Source: Synanceia verrucosa
Lineage: Eukaryota; Chordata; Actinopteri; Perciformes; Synanceiidae
Direction of reading: 5' to 3'
NCBI GenBank assembly: GCA_029721515.1
Contig: CM056563.1
Span: forward strand, 11,734,954 to 11,798,953
DNA length: 64,000 bases
This document shows, in pieces, positions 12,262-25,200 of the stretch (positions are counted from its first letter, which is position 1; each line of letters begins with the position of its first letter). The position numbers and the translations under genes are program-made. The notes under the pieces were generated by a model that did not search any database, was not told where the DNA came from, and saw only the letters and a list, made by a program, of their open reading frames with translations.

Positions 12262-14134
12262 ATTGAGCTGTTGGTTTAAAAGCAACTCATGTTACTGTAG
12301 TTCAGTTCAAGCAATAAGGTGTAGTACCTAAAGACCAACACTAGAGGGTGGAGTTATGACCCCCTCCCCTTCAAACATGTCTGTTTATAGATCTATCTAT
12401 AGTATAATCAGAATACCTTAAATTGTACTGGTATGTATGAAGGGTGCTATAGTTTGATCGATTTGAATGTCAGTATCAGCCACAAGGTTTGACTTTGCAG
12501 ATTATGTCTAAAACTAATGTAGTAAAGTATGTTATGCCTGAGGTCACATAATCTGTTTTATACTGATTGTTGTGAAATATTAGAGCAATAACAACAGCAT
12601 TGAGTCAAGTCTTATTGAGTCATTAAAGGCCTCTGTTGATGTTGATGTTAGTATTTTGAAATATCAACAACAATAAACCAGAATGTGGGTCAAGACATAT
12701 TGTACTTTTATAGCATTTTAATTTTGCTGTCCCATTTCTGACTTTAGCCCTAGTCTGGACTCCACTCATCACGTTGGGAATCCCATTTTTTTCTGCTCTC
12801 TTTTTGGGTCCTGCTATTTGACAATTCACACATTATAAAAATATTCCTCATGTCCTTCTCATCCTCCTTCCAAAATGCCTTTAAAAAACACTCAATTAAT
12901 AAAAAAAAACACAACATCCTTAAGAAACATCCAGTAATATAAAAAAGATGATTTCAGACAATAAGGCCCAGCTCAGTTAAAGTGACATATTTCAAGGTGA
13001 TCTTCTGTTCTAAGAAGCTGCAAACTGAAGCGACTAACAGTCATATCATATTATCTCAAAATCACAGATGGTATTTCCATCATAAAAATGAACACAAGAT
13101 TCATTTCAGCATACAGAACAGTCTTTTACTCTTTTCTTGCCTGGCAAACAGCTAAGCCTTCAAGAGTAGGGAGAGAGAGAGAAAAGGAAAGAAATAAAGG
13201 GGGGATGTCTGGGTAACTTCAATAGCCTCTCTGTGTCCATCTAATATGGAGGGCTAGCATGCTGGGAGTTGGCCCTTTCCATTCAGACAGACCCCAAACT
13301 CATAAAGACCTCCTCTATGGCCCCCAACCTGAAACCCACCCACCAAAGCCCTCGCTGGTATAGGCCTCTTCCATGGGAACTTGCAATCTGCAACGTAATC
13401 CCACTTTGGCCCCTGGAGAAGCCTTTCCAAACAAACCATGTGAGTCCTAATACCCAGGGCTTCACAAGTGGCTCCTAGCTAGGCCTGAGCTCCACCACCA
13501 ACAACAACTTGGCCCTCCTTCTTCTTTTTTCCTCATTCTCTTGCTTTTCTTCTTTCCACGGATAGACGACAAAGGAAAGGGATCTCCTTCTAATTGCTTC
13601 GAAGATTGAAAAGCCGAGAGGGTCTGGTGGGCGGCTACAGGGGGAAATGAGACGGAGGCTCCGGAGGCAGCGGGGGACTGTCAGTCTGGCTTTGCCCGCC
13701 CTGGGTGTGCGGTAGCTGGGATAAAGGAGCTGGCAGGACAGCCTCCGCTGCAGAGCTGGGCCGAGTGGATCAGAGCGGAGGCGGGCGACTCCCAGGGCCC
13801 AGCTTTACAACTCTGGCCAAACAGAGAACGAAGAGAATGTGGAAGAGCTGAAGCAGCTCTGCTGGAGGCCCTCTTCACTCATGGGAAAGGACGTCTGGTC
13901 TTCACAACTGGGATTCAGAGACCATAGGCAGCTGATAACAGTGGGTTCAGGGAGGAGTTTCTGACAGAGCAAAGGCAGAAACACGGTGTGTTGGTAGCCA
14001 TCCAAACTCTCTGCCCTGGACCAGCAGTCCAGCCGCTATTGATCAGCATGGCAGTAGATGAAGAAGTGTGTGAATACACAGTTGGGTGGTCCGTGACCTT
14101 TGGATCTGTTGCTATGACATGCAGAGTTGCTAAT

Positions 14135-14136
<2 letters not shown>

Positions 14137-14187
<51 letters not shown>
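14137..14187. repeat. (CA)n microsatellite
   Basis: About 51 bases of pure CA. Confidence 0.95.
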
Positions 14188-14191
<4 letters not shown>

Positions 14192-15189
14192 CTTGACCTC
14201 TGCAGCAGGCATTGCCACAGATCCAGGCCTCTTTCCCTCGCTGTGCTGTCACCCAGCAGCAGCTCCTCTGAAGCTTGGTGGAAAATAAAGATAATTACAG
14301 ATTTCACTTCTAAATCCATGCCGTTCAAAATGTTTTTTTAAGAAAACATAAAAGCTAATTTGAGGAAGATCATTTTTTTTGTTGATGTCAACACATTGTG
14401 TCAAAGTTCAAAGATTGACTACAAGAGGCTGCTCATCTGTATGTGCAGTGACCTGAGATCCAAAGGATTTTGGCCTTTCGAGCTCCAGAAAGTTCCCTCA
14501 GTCTCCCCTCTCTGACCTCCTTTCATCCCTCCATCCCTCCGCCTTTCTTCTTCTTTTTTAAATACAAATCAGCCACTCAATGCCATGCACATGTTTTAGC
14601 GTCATTTGAACTCTGGCAGAGAACTTCAAACAGCTTTCAAAGTGAACTGAGTTTTTTTTCCACCCTCCTCTTGCTCTCCATCGTTTTCTCTTTTTGAAAG
14701 AACACAGCCGTGCTTCCAAGTACACCTGATCAGAAAGTTGAGAGATGGGGATTATGATATGCAAATGAGGCTTTGTTATCAGCGTTGACATTCGCTAGAA
14801 AGCTGAACAGAGGAGAGGTAACATGAAAAGGTGGCAACTTGCCCCCACCCCCTTTGCCCATTTTAGCATAACCTCTCCTCTTGAACGCTTTGGCCTACCT
14901 AAGCCTCCTTTTTTCATTTAGATCAAAAGGTTACACACAACAAAGAAAGGCCTGTGTGGCAAAGAAACACACACACTCTTCTGTGTACTTTTTACACAGT
15001 CAAGACTATTGATTGGTCAGCTGCCCCAAAGGTGTGTGCACATCTGTATGGTGTGCGTTAATGTGCTGGATTCATCCTGATGAGGTTGTCGTCTCTTACG
15101 CTGTTTAGGCAGAACGGAGGTCTTTGCAATTACCACACTCTGTAAAACGGCTTTCATGTCTCTATCCCGCTGTGACAGGATAAGGACAA

Positions 15190-15191
<2 letters not shown>

Positions 15192-15243
<52 letters not shown>
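15192..15243. repeat. (CA)n microsatellite
   Basis: About 52 bases of pure CA. Confidence 0.95.
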
Positions 15244-15245
<2 letters not shown>

Positions 15246-17439
15246 TTACAGGCAGAGATTGAGTCTTCCCCCTTTCGATTGCACACAGAAACATGCATAT
15301 GGTTGCCTCCCTGTTCAATCTGCATGCGGTTTAGTTCAAAGGAGTCCAAGCGAAATGACGGTCTGTGCTACTTTTCCAGCTATTAGGCCGGCCCACCATC
15401 TGCAGTGATCTATTGAGGAGTGGGTTTTATGAACTTCATAAAGGGATGGTTATTAGAGCTTCAGAGAGGAGATGGACCGTCTGGCCTTTGAGTTTAGCAG
15501 CAGGGGTCCTGGGTGCTTTGATGTGAATCCTACTGTTAAATAACTTCTGAGAGGTAGAGGAAGCTACTGAAACCTTACCAAAAGGCCAAGGCCCTGTTAT
15601 GTAAGTGGTAATTGACCCAGTTTGTTCTTCATTCAACGACATTGTAAAAAAGATATACCCATTACCCTCATGATCCTCTTATCTTTATTTTAGTATGACC
15701 TGTTATATCAAAACATCGCTCTAGATAGATAGAGATACATTTGGTACGACAGGTGTTCTGGGGCTTTCAACCATATCACATGGTTCTCCTCAGCAGATGG
15801 GATTTACCCAGTTGTTATGGGATTAGAAATGATAATTTTTCCACTTTTTTCAGAGCACTCCAAAGACTCCTCACCTGTTGGTTTGTAAACTGAGGTTCAA
15901 AGTGCACTCTTGACAGCAGTTGTGAAAACAACTGGTCCATTTAGCCGCTCATCTGTGTTTGATCGTAAGATTGACGCTTAAATTCAACATATTTCTTCAA
16001 TAATAATTACTTGCATTTATTTGAATAATTTTATCATGGAGAGGATTTGTTATTTTTATGACGAGTTTAATTTTGATGGTGGCCTCTTTACAAGTGTGAG
16101 TGAGGAGTTAACTGAAACTGTTTACGTCAGACAGATGGGAAGACGGTGAACACCAGAAAATCCAGAGGGATGATCGACACCGACAAAGTTTCCTTCCTTC
16201 AGAGGTTTGAATGTTCCTAAGAAACTCTTTGATATTTGTCACTCCACAGTTTATGAATCACTTCTAAAAGACATCACAGCAGTATAATTCAGTTTAGTTG
16301 CTCAGTTATATGTGCTCACTGTGGCCTGGAGGTGGTGCTGCTAATCCACATCTCAGTCACCAAAGTTTTCAGATGCCTTACAATGCATGAATGTTCCTTT
16401 AGATATGGTTTGCAAGCTCATTTTGGCATCAGATTTATAAAGTTGGTGAAATTATAAACTGGTTGGATTTAATTTGTCTGACAGGACACAATTTATGAAT
16501 GCCCTTTAGAGGTGGCTGTAATGACATTAAGGTGTTTAATAACACTTTTAACACTGCTCAGATGACAGGCTCTGTGTGGATTAAACATAAAATGTTCTTT
16601 TTTAAGTCAGAAAATACAAATTGTGATCATCATACATGTTGTTTAATATAAAAAATAAAAAGGCTCTATTGAATACCACCAAACTGTCACATCACTTAAA
16701 TGTATTAGTGTCTTAAAATGTATTTATTAACTCATCAGTGTTGTAGGTTGCTGATAGGAACCACTTTAGATGCAACCTAGAGGAATGAAGGAAGCTAAGC
16801 TTTATTTATAGCACGTTACATGCAGGAGGAAATGCAAGGTGCTTTTGGTGAGAATCAAGAAGGAAGTGAAACAAAGAGGAGTTGCTGTTCTTCTGGTCTA
16901 CTGGTATGTTTACAGTAGAAGTAGCTGTGGCTGAAGGTGATGAACCTCTCCACTCAGGTGACTTCTGCTCTGTGAAAATCATCTCAGACAAATTGATCAA
17001 CATCTATAGATCAACCAGGATCTGTCATAAATCACATCACTGGTGATAAAACTTTCACATGGACACTTCCCTCCTCAGGCCGGTAGGTGGCGTCATGTTC
17101 AAGCTAATATAAAGTGATAGGACCAGCCGGCATTGGGATGGACCTCCTGGCCAGCAGTGACAGGGTCCACCTGGTGGATCTGACCCAGGGTAAGTTGAGT
17201 CTGCAGTTTTTGCTTCGTAGTTTTATTTGAATAAAATGGCATAATCTCGGAAATGACAGTTTGATGTTTGAGTTTCTGTCTGTGCTGCTCGTTGTGTCAG
17301 TAATGTTTTGTTTGAGGAGAGGAATCCGCTGCAGCGCCATGACGCAATTCACCCTCTGCTGCTGCAACACAGTAAAATATGAATCACCACGGTGCCAACG
17401 ATGGGATGGTGCTTCTCTGGGTGTAGATATCATTTAAAT

Positions 17440-17795
17440 AGTGAGGAGAGGAGAGGAGAGGAGAGGGGCGGGGGGTGTGACGCTGATGATCATCCATTCA
17501 CCAAAACAACACACGCCTAGAGCTCAGTGCGTCTGTGGCGTAAAAAGCCGCGCCGCGGATCAGGTTTGATCTGTCTGCTCTAGACTCTCGCTCGGTGAAC
17601 AGGCCATCCATCCATCCATCCATCCTGCCAGCCAACCACCCAGTCTGCCAGCCCCTCGGCAGCCCGAGCTGTGCTCCGTCTCTCTGCAGGCTAAATAAAA
17701 CGCGCTCCACGCAGGGATCCTCATCGCATTACGCAGATTCAAAGGCTGGATGCAGAGCGAGCCGGTGGCCTGCCTGCGAGGATGCGATAACTACG
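17440..17795 (+). promoter_or_regulatory. Probable TEX2 promoter and non-coding first exon
   Basis: This is the only clearly CpG-dense block upstream of TEX2 (aagccgcgccgcgg, cgcgctccacgc, gaggatgcgataactacg). A GC box GGGGCGGGG lies at 17465-17473, after a run of GAGAG repeats. The block ends in a strong donor, ACTACG|gtaaga, at 17795/17796. Mammalian TEX2 also has a non-coding first exon far upstream of a large first coding exon. Assignment to TEX2 rests on order, strand and the phase-compatible acceptor at 29478; the transcript is not proven from sequence alone. The transcription start cannot be placed exactly. Confidence 0.5.
17750..17795 (+). CDS. Possible upstream ORF of TEX2 (first part)
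   Basis: An ATG at 17750 opens a frame of 15 codons plus one base to the donor at 17795. If this exon splices straight to 29479, the frame continues for eight codons (GSEPCAGW) and stops at the TGA at 29502-29504. That stop shares its last base with the TEX2 ATG (TGATG). The peptide would be 23 residues. It depends on the predicted splice. Confidence 0.35.
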
Positions 17796-18303
17796 GTAAG
17801 ATTAAAGGTGCGTTTGCATTTTGTTGTCTTTGTTGTTGTTGTCGGTTTGCTTCGCCTATCAGCTGTATGGGTCCATATGTGTGCATTACAGTGCCAGACA
17901 TGAAGCAGCACAGAGCCAAAGCCAGGATGTGAGGAGGACAAATGGGCGGGTGGATGGGGCTTTAAATATATTTGGGTTATTGGTGTCATAATAATAGGAT
18001 GGCATGAGCAGCAACCATGCGAAATAAAGCAATCAGGATGCCACATTAATGCACATGCACATTTCTGTGGTTGTTAGATGTGAAATCCTCTCTGTTGTTG
18101 TCTGTCTCAGGTCTGTGGAGGTAATGCATCTGTCATGCTGTGAACTGTGCAGATGCACAGGATCTACTTAATCCTCTGCCCTCCTCTTGGTCCCACTTCC
18201 AGCAGCAGGCCACAGCATCGCTGTCACAGAGACCTCATCCATCACCCATAGACTTCTCTTCTTGGTGTCACCTAATTACAGTGAATCTCCTCTTTATTCC
18301 CAG

Positions 18304-18375
18304 GGATATTTCACCTGCCCTGTGTCCTCATGTGAACTGGTCTCTGAGGGAGCTGTTATGAGGCCTCTAATACAG
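18304..18375 (+). other. Exon-like segment between the TEX2 promoter and coding exons
   Basis: Seventy-two bases bounded by an acceptor (ttattcccag) and a donor (ATACAG|gtacgt). It is open in one frame (GYFTCPVSSCELVSEG) but out of phase with the upstream exon-like block. It could be an optional 5' UTR exon or chance. A second such segment lies at 18633-18697. Confidence 0.25.
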
Positions 18376-18632
18376 GTACGTGTTTAAATGTGTTCCACAA
18401 CACCAAGCAGAAGTCACTGTAAGATTTTACGTGATGCTGACCTTTTTTCTCCTCCTTATGTCTGATTCAAATCAGAACTTTTTTCCTTTCCCCACAAAAC
18501 ATGAATACACAGTATTAGAACAAGATGCTATATTTGGCCTGTTGATATTTCACAGTGAAACAGCTGAGGCTGGTCTGAATGTAGATGACACTTACACATT
18601 AAATAACCATAATCTCTGTCTCTGATTTCTAG

Positions 18633-18697
18633 GCATGTTAGCACCATGAGTGCACGCTGTGCTGCAGGAGGAGATTGAATGCCTCTAAAATCTCAAG
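18633..18697 (+). other. Second exon-like segment downstream of the TEX2 promoter
   Basis: Sixty-five bases bounded by an acceptor (ctgatttctag) and a perfect donor (CTCAAG|gtaaga). No useful frame is open through it, so it would be 5' UTR if used. Confidence 0.25.
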
Positions 18698-18785
18698 GTA
18701 AGACTTCTCTCTCCTGCAGCTTTGAGTGGTGCTGGTGACGGAACGTGTGCTCGCTGCCTCTCTTTCCTTAATTAGGTTCAACTAT

Positions 18786-18810
18786 ACACACACACACACA
18801 CACACATATA

Positions 18811-18850
<40 letters not shown>

Positions 18851-18899
18851 CATACATACATACATATCCATTATGTATATATACATATATGTGTATATG

Positions 18900-18932
<33 letters not shown>

Positions 18933-18934
18933 AC
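18786..18934. repeat. Compound CA/GT/TA microsatellite, partly palindromic
   Basis: CA, then ATAT, GT, TA, CATA units and GT again. The CA-GT junction is self-complementary and could extrude a hairpin. Confidence 0.9.
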
Positions 18935-19162
18935 ATACACACTGAGGTGTGTTTGTAGATGAATTGCATTTATGTCAACGCGACTAAAGGGAATTCTCTT
19001 TCTTTCTTAGGCTTAATTAGTCAAATTGCTGTGATGGTAAAAGCAAACAATGGCAGCTGAACCGTCTGAATACACGATTGTTTATGGATAAAAAAGGGCT
19101 TGATGGCACACTGAAAAGCCAAACATCGCTGCATAAAAAGCTAAAGATGTCACTGTGGTTGG

Positions 19163-19163
<1 letters not shown>

Positions 19164-19209
<46 letters not shown>
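19164..19209. repeat. (GT)n microsatellite
   Basis: About 46 bases of pure GT. Confidence 0.95.
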
Positions 19210-19211
<2 letters not shown>

Positions 19212-22200
19212 CTGCAGGCTGTCCACGAAGTATAATTTAGCGTGAGCGTGCATTAAGAGGCAAGTGTGAGTCAACGGATGACCTTTTTATGATATATGGT
19301 GAACTTCTCTTTGCATCTAACAAATCTACTAACATGTTGATAGGCTAAGGTTAGATTTAGTGCTCTAGTGCTTGTGAGGTGCTTGCTTCTTTCAGTGGAA
19401 ATGAAAAGAGATGGCAAGATTGGGCTTGATTTTTTGGTTATACAATTTTTAAAAGTCTAGTTTCTTGAATGATGATATATATGATTAGATATGAAACCTA
19501 GATTTATAATTAATCTAAGTGTGGTCAGAGATGGACAGTCAAGCAAAGGGCGCCATTAAGAGGAGATCAGGAAATAAGGAACGTTGGTGACACATCCAGT
19601 GTTTTTAGTACTATGTATGAGAGGAAGGGTGCTCGAGGTAGCTCGCTGTAGCTCACTGTACAGTAAATTAGACTTCTGTAATAGTAATCATCAGGGGTTC
19701 TCCTCTTACTCAGTGGGATGTCAACTGATACCAAACTGAGTCAGATGAAATAACGTATGTTTGAACTCTGAAAAGATCCCTGAAGATGAATTATACTAAG
19801 GAGAACATGATATTATGTGTTGTTCCAGCTGATTCTTTTAAGACCTCAAATTCTCCTTCTAGATATCAAAATTAATCTGTGATGTCACGCTATTACAGAC
19901 GTCTGCCTTTCCAGACAAGTTCTGAGGTTGAAAGCAGATCCTTACACGATAAGACAAAGGGCAGTGCCCGCTCATATCCAAGTGATTAACAAAAGCTGCA
20001 CCCACGGATACTGGCTTGTTGTTTTTATTCTATGGAGAAAAGTAAGTAGACACATTTTATATACCTTTGGCCTGGGTTTTCATGGTTTGGGTTCCTCAGT
20101 TCTGATTTGGTTTAAAAGGTACAGCATGATATATATCAGTGGTACTGCAGCACATTGAGCACCATGCCTCCATGTTCAAATTTCCATTTCCAGTATCAAC
20201 ATGACACTGCAAGAGTAATAAAGAAATGGTCACTTTGCAAAGATCCATTCAACACTTTCTGGGTTGAATTGGCTCACAAGGCCACATCTCCCCAGCATCA
20301 GAGCACGACTCCATTGGTGCTTTTGTGGCTGACTGGGAGTAAATTCCCACTGCCAGGTTTCAAAATCTTATGGAAAGCCTTTTCAGAAGAGTGGAGGCTG
20401 TTATAGCAGCAGCCCACTGATTTTGAATGAGACACTCTACCATCAGTTATGGGCGTCCACAGACTTTTTGGCTGTGTAGTGTCTGTGGTCAGTGTAAAAA
20501 TGCAAATATGATCTGCAAAGGCCACACTGATGGTGGGTGTGATGCTGATGTTCGGTGCTACAGGAAGCATGACTCTGTTCATGGATTGGCTCACAAGATA
20601 ACACACACATGCACGAATGCACTCCACACACTCAGTCTGTCACTGTGACAAGCAGCCGGTGGTGTCACAGCTAATGGTTTCTGATGGCTGTATGTGTGTG
20701 TGTGTGTGTGTGTGTGTGAGACCAGCTATTGACCAGGATATGAATTTAACAAAGGTACACTGTCAAAACACATGGCCGACTCATCAGCTTTGCTATCCCG
20801 AAAGTGGCAAATTACTGGAAAAAGAGGTGATTCTGCTGAAGATACGGTTTGTTCTTACACTAAAGAGAGATGGAGAGAGTAATGGGTGGTGCTTTCCTCT
20901 TATTGCGGCTATCTCGCCAAACAGGAAGTTACCGTTGAAGAGAAGGGAGGAAGTCTTTGTTGACTCGATCACACACAGAGATTTGACCAACAGAGTGAAC
21001 ACACACTTACTATGTGTACACTGTGCTCACTGTTCAGCATGTCAGTTACACTGTGTGTATGAAGAACCAATCCAAAACTAACCATTAATGCCATCATTAA
21101 TGTTAATATACAGTGACAGTACAGTGTAATTAAAATTACGATGTATATATTGATGTCATTGATCCAACTCCATTGTGAAAACATTGATACATATCGTCTT
21201 AAAGATGCACCTTTTATTTTGAAATTTCCATGTCACCATCCAAGCACATTTCCTTCATACAGTACATCATATTTTAGTGGCTTTTTATGAGTTTATATAA
21301 TTATAATGAGCATGTGATATTGTGTTGAATCAGTCACAGGGCCCTGACTCAGATTGAAAACTGACCAAAGGATTTATTAACACCCTAAAGAGCCAGACTA
21401 CCTCACTACTGTCCTGCAGCAGTTATAATCACTGTAGATGTACATGCATGTTTGAGTAACGTTCGCTAAAAAGCCTATATTGTTCCCTGCTGTTTTAGGA
21501 AATGACTTAGCTTTTTCTGCTGCTCTCACTTACCACCAGTCTGTTAGATCACAGACACTGAAAGTTTGATACAGCAAAGATTACAGGTTTCCCCACACAG
21601 ACTCACTGTCAGAAATATGCCCTTTTTTATTTTCATGAAAATCATACGCTAATTGTGCCTGGTGCTGATGCCTCCATTGTGTGGCACATCATTGTCAAAA
21701 CTGGGGGATAGAAATGAACGCTTTCAGAGGCCTGGAGTCTTCTGATGATGTTGGGCTGGATGGCAGTGCTGCTTCTTAAAGTGGAGCAGGAGCTACTGTA
21801 CGTGGGATAAATTCACTTTACATAACATAACTTTACATAAAAGTTTATTTTTTTTAACACAATGAGAGTGTGACACAGTGGTCCATAAATAGTATTTCAA
21901 CTATTATATTTAAGATTCCTCTACCTTTTTTTCGTTTTAACCACAGGCTATTATCTCTCAGTCCTCATTCACACATCTCTCCTCGTGGCTTTTTATTATT
22001 AATCAGACACACTCATGCGATTCTGCAGAACGGCACCACTAAAAGTGGCATGGCTACACAGGTTAATAACATCATAACAGCTATGATATTAGTCTTTGTA
22101 AATACACCTGCAGTTGATTTTTATCCATCTTCCTCTGTCTCTGCCGCCCACATCTCCCTCCCTCCATCACTCCCTTCATCCTGTAATAGGGTGGATTATG

Positions 22201-25200
22201 ACTAATACTAAACCCTCCGGCTGTTTGCGGTTCTGTCGCACAGCTTTTACACAGATTATAGATTGCTTAATACATTTGGATGTTTATGTGTATGTGTGGC
22301 AGTGCCAGACATCGATACTCAATGTAAGTGAACGTTTTGAACCCAGATGGCACTACTTGAGCAAATCAGCAGCTTCTAATGATAAAAAACAAGCCAATTG
22401 ATGTCAGGAGAAAGCACACTGATGCTGACAACCATAATTAGAGGTTTGTTCGTCTTTGAGAAGGTGCTCCCCAGTGCAACTAAACGATGTACAAACACAC
22501 ACACTCTGTCTTTCACTCATCTCTAAGCTTCTTTTTGGTGCATTTGGTTTAGCACCTACGCATCCTACACACACACACAAACACACTCCATGGAGACCAG
22601 GGTTATACAGTGAGGAGGAGCTGCCCTGCCAAACAAAAGGACATGGGGATAAGTGTGGAACAAGATGAAAAGCTTCACTGTTGGCATGGCAACCATCAGA
22701 TGATCTGCATGGCGAGGTTTGATGTTTGACGTGTTGACGGCAGATTCTGGGTTACAGAGAGAGAAAGAGTTGAAGAAAACCGGTTTGATCCAGCGCAGCA
22801 GCGTGAGTGCTCCTTATCTCCCTGGCTGTTGTTTTATTGTTGTTTTATTCTCTCTGCTCCTTCCATGAAGAGACTCGCCATCCCAGCCTCTGCATAGCGT
22901 TTCCTCTGACACTTACTGGAGCTCATAACGCTGCCACTCGACATGCTCAGACCCTGGAGCAGTGCTCAGTGTGTGCACAGTTTGTGTGTTTGTGTGTACT
23001 TTTGGAGGTTTGAGTCTTGTCTGTTGCTGTTACACAAATCTGTTGGTCTAACAGGTATATTGACACATCACACATAACAGTGTCAGCGCTGTTCACTGTC
23101 AACAGGAGCAGCTGCATCAAACCAGTCTGTAAAGCCTGCTGTGGAATCACATTTTCTTTGCCAATTTTTATTTTTCATTTGGATGCCAGAGGCCAAAGGT
23201 ATTCACTGTTAGAGATCAAGTTTTTTCTGACAAACTCTGGAGGAAACGTTGACTTTAAGTTTATGTTAATATTCAGTTAGAGATCTGATAAAATTAGTCA
23301 TTTTGCAATTACATGCAATTACATAATTGATCAACAAGAAAGGTTCTCACTTTAATTGATAATGAAAGTAAACAATCCTAATATAACATATTAGCCTTCA
23401 TTTTAAATAGATGTTGGTACAGTTTTGGCACTGGCTTGCAGATACTTCCCTGCTCAAAATGTTGTTCTTACGTCACTTTTTCATCTTTTCCTAGAAAGTC
23501 AGTCATCTCCCTCGAGGCTCTGCGTGTCCCTTGCCTTTGTCTCTTGTCCATGCACTTCCCTTCACTCCTCCATCTCTCTGTCCTTCAGCGAGCGCTTTAA
23601 ATGGACAGCCAGGTGTCATGGGAGTCGCACCTCCTCAGCCTCCCAGAGCTATTTTAAGAACTGCTGCTTGTGTTTGCTTCCTCGCAGTCAGGTCACAGTT
23701 TCTTTGACTCCTGTGATAAAAAAGAGTGTAGTTCAGCCTAACATGACATGACAGTGAGCCTTCCATCTCTTCATCCATGTTTAGCTCTTCTTCATCAAGT
23801 TTAAAGGCCTTTGTCTATTTTCCTGTCTTGTCTCATTGGTGGAGAAATAATAGAAGCAACTTATTAATACTTTCCACCCTGTCCTCTCATCCCTTGCTGT
23901 GTTCATTTTATAGCAGTGTACTGTACTGTATGTGCATGTGGTGTAACCAGGGTGCTGGTGATGACAGAGACCAGCGCTCCCAATAGAGCATGAAAAAAGG
24001 TGTGTGGTGTGTTAGCCTGCTCTCTGCTGCCTGTACTGTGCTGGAAGTCAAAGGACATCCCCTAGCATTTAAGTCTTTGTGTCTTTTTCTGTTCTCCTCT
24101 CTCTCTACCTGCTTCAGGTGCTCTCTGCTCATTACCTAACTCCCTCAGTCCTCCCTCCCTTTTTGTCACTTGTTTGCATTCATAAACATCCAGGCAACTG
24201 CACACATCACCAAGGAGCTCCTTTCACTGAGTGCACTTTGTATTTATAAAACACAGCCTATATGTGTATGTCTCTCTCTCTCTCTCTCTTTCTCTCTATG
24301 CATCCTGTGTTCATCTTTGACCCCACTGTCTCCTTTCCCTCATCCTCCCCTTTTTAATGCGACTAGCTTCTTACTTAACTCACTCTCCATTTTCTTCCTG
24401 CGCCTTTTTTCACACAGTCATCTGCTCAGTATGCTCTCGACGCCAGCCTTCATTTCTTCTTCATCGTTCTACTTTTCTATTTGATCTCCCCTCTGTGGAT
24501 ATTTGGAATTCTAGCTTAACATCCCTCAGCAGAGGTCGCGTCAGTCTGACCTCAACACCTGCTGACGCATCCAATCACATCAACAGCACACCGTTACTTA
24601 GGAAGTATTCAGTGGTTGGGTTTTGGCACAGATTAGAGCGGCCTGAAGTCGACTGAATAGTGAAGATGTCAATTGAGCAAATGCAGCATGAAGAAAATTC
24701 AACAGAAACACCCACTAAGTATGTTATGATGCAAATAATCTATTGGCTCTAGCCTCTCTCAGCCCACATTGCCCTCATCATTGCAAAGCTGTGAGTGTGT
24801 TATTTCCAAATCAGTCAGCCAGAATATCTCAGCACCTGCTGAAGTAACTGTTGAGTCATTGGTATCGATCCATGACTTTAAATAACCCCCACTAATGCAG
24901 ATATATTGTGGCCATTTTGTGCTAAGAGACAGTAAAAGTCTTAACGAGGAACAGGTTTTACAGTTTTGGTTCCTGTTAACAGGTGTTGGGTAAAAATATA
25001 CTGCATATGTGGGAAAATCTGTCTAACACCTTTAGTGGCTCCAGAGGGAGCTGCATGAAGTCAGCGCTGGTTGGGAATGAAGACTGAGCTGTTGGCAGTT
25101 GAGTTGTATTATGGGTAATCTAGGCACCAGGTTTTGGAAGATTAATGCGTGGAATAAAAAGATAATATTGCTGGTTCTTCTGCATTGATTTTTTTTTGTT

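Larger units (their letters stand above)
8906..17439. other. Intergenic stretch, no gene seen
   Basis: Three microsatellites and purine- or pyrimidine-rich sequence. The only coding-like patch is the GC-rich 11520-11760. An octamer-like atgcaaat lies near 14759, too little to call an enhancer. Confidence 0.5.
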
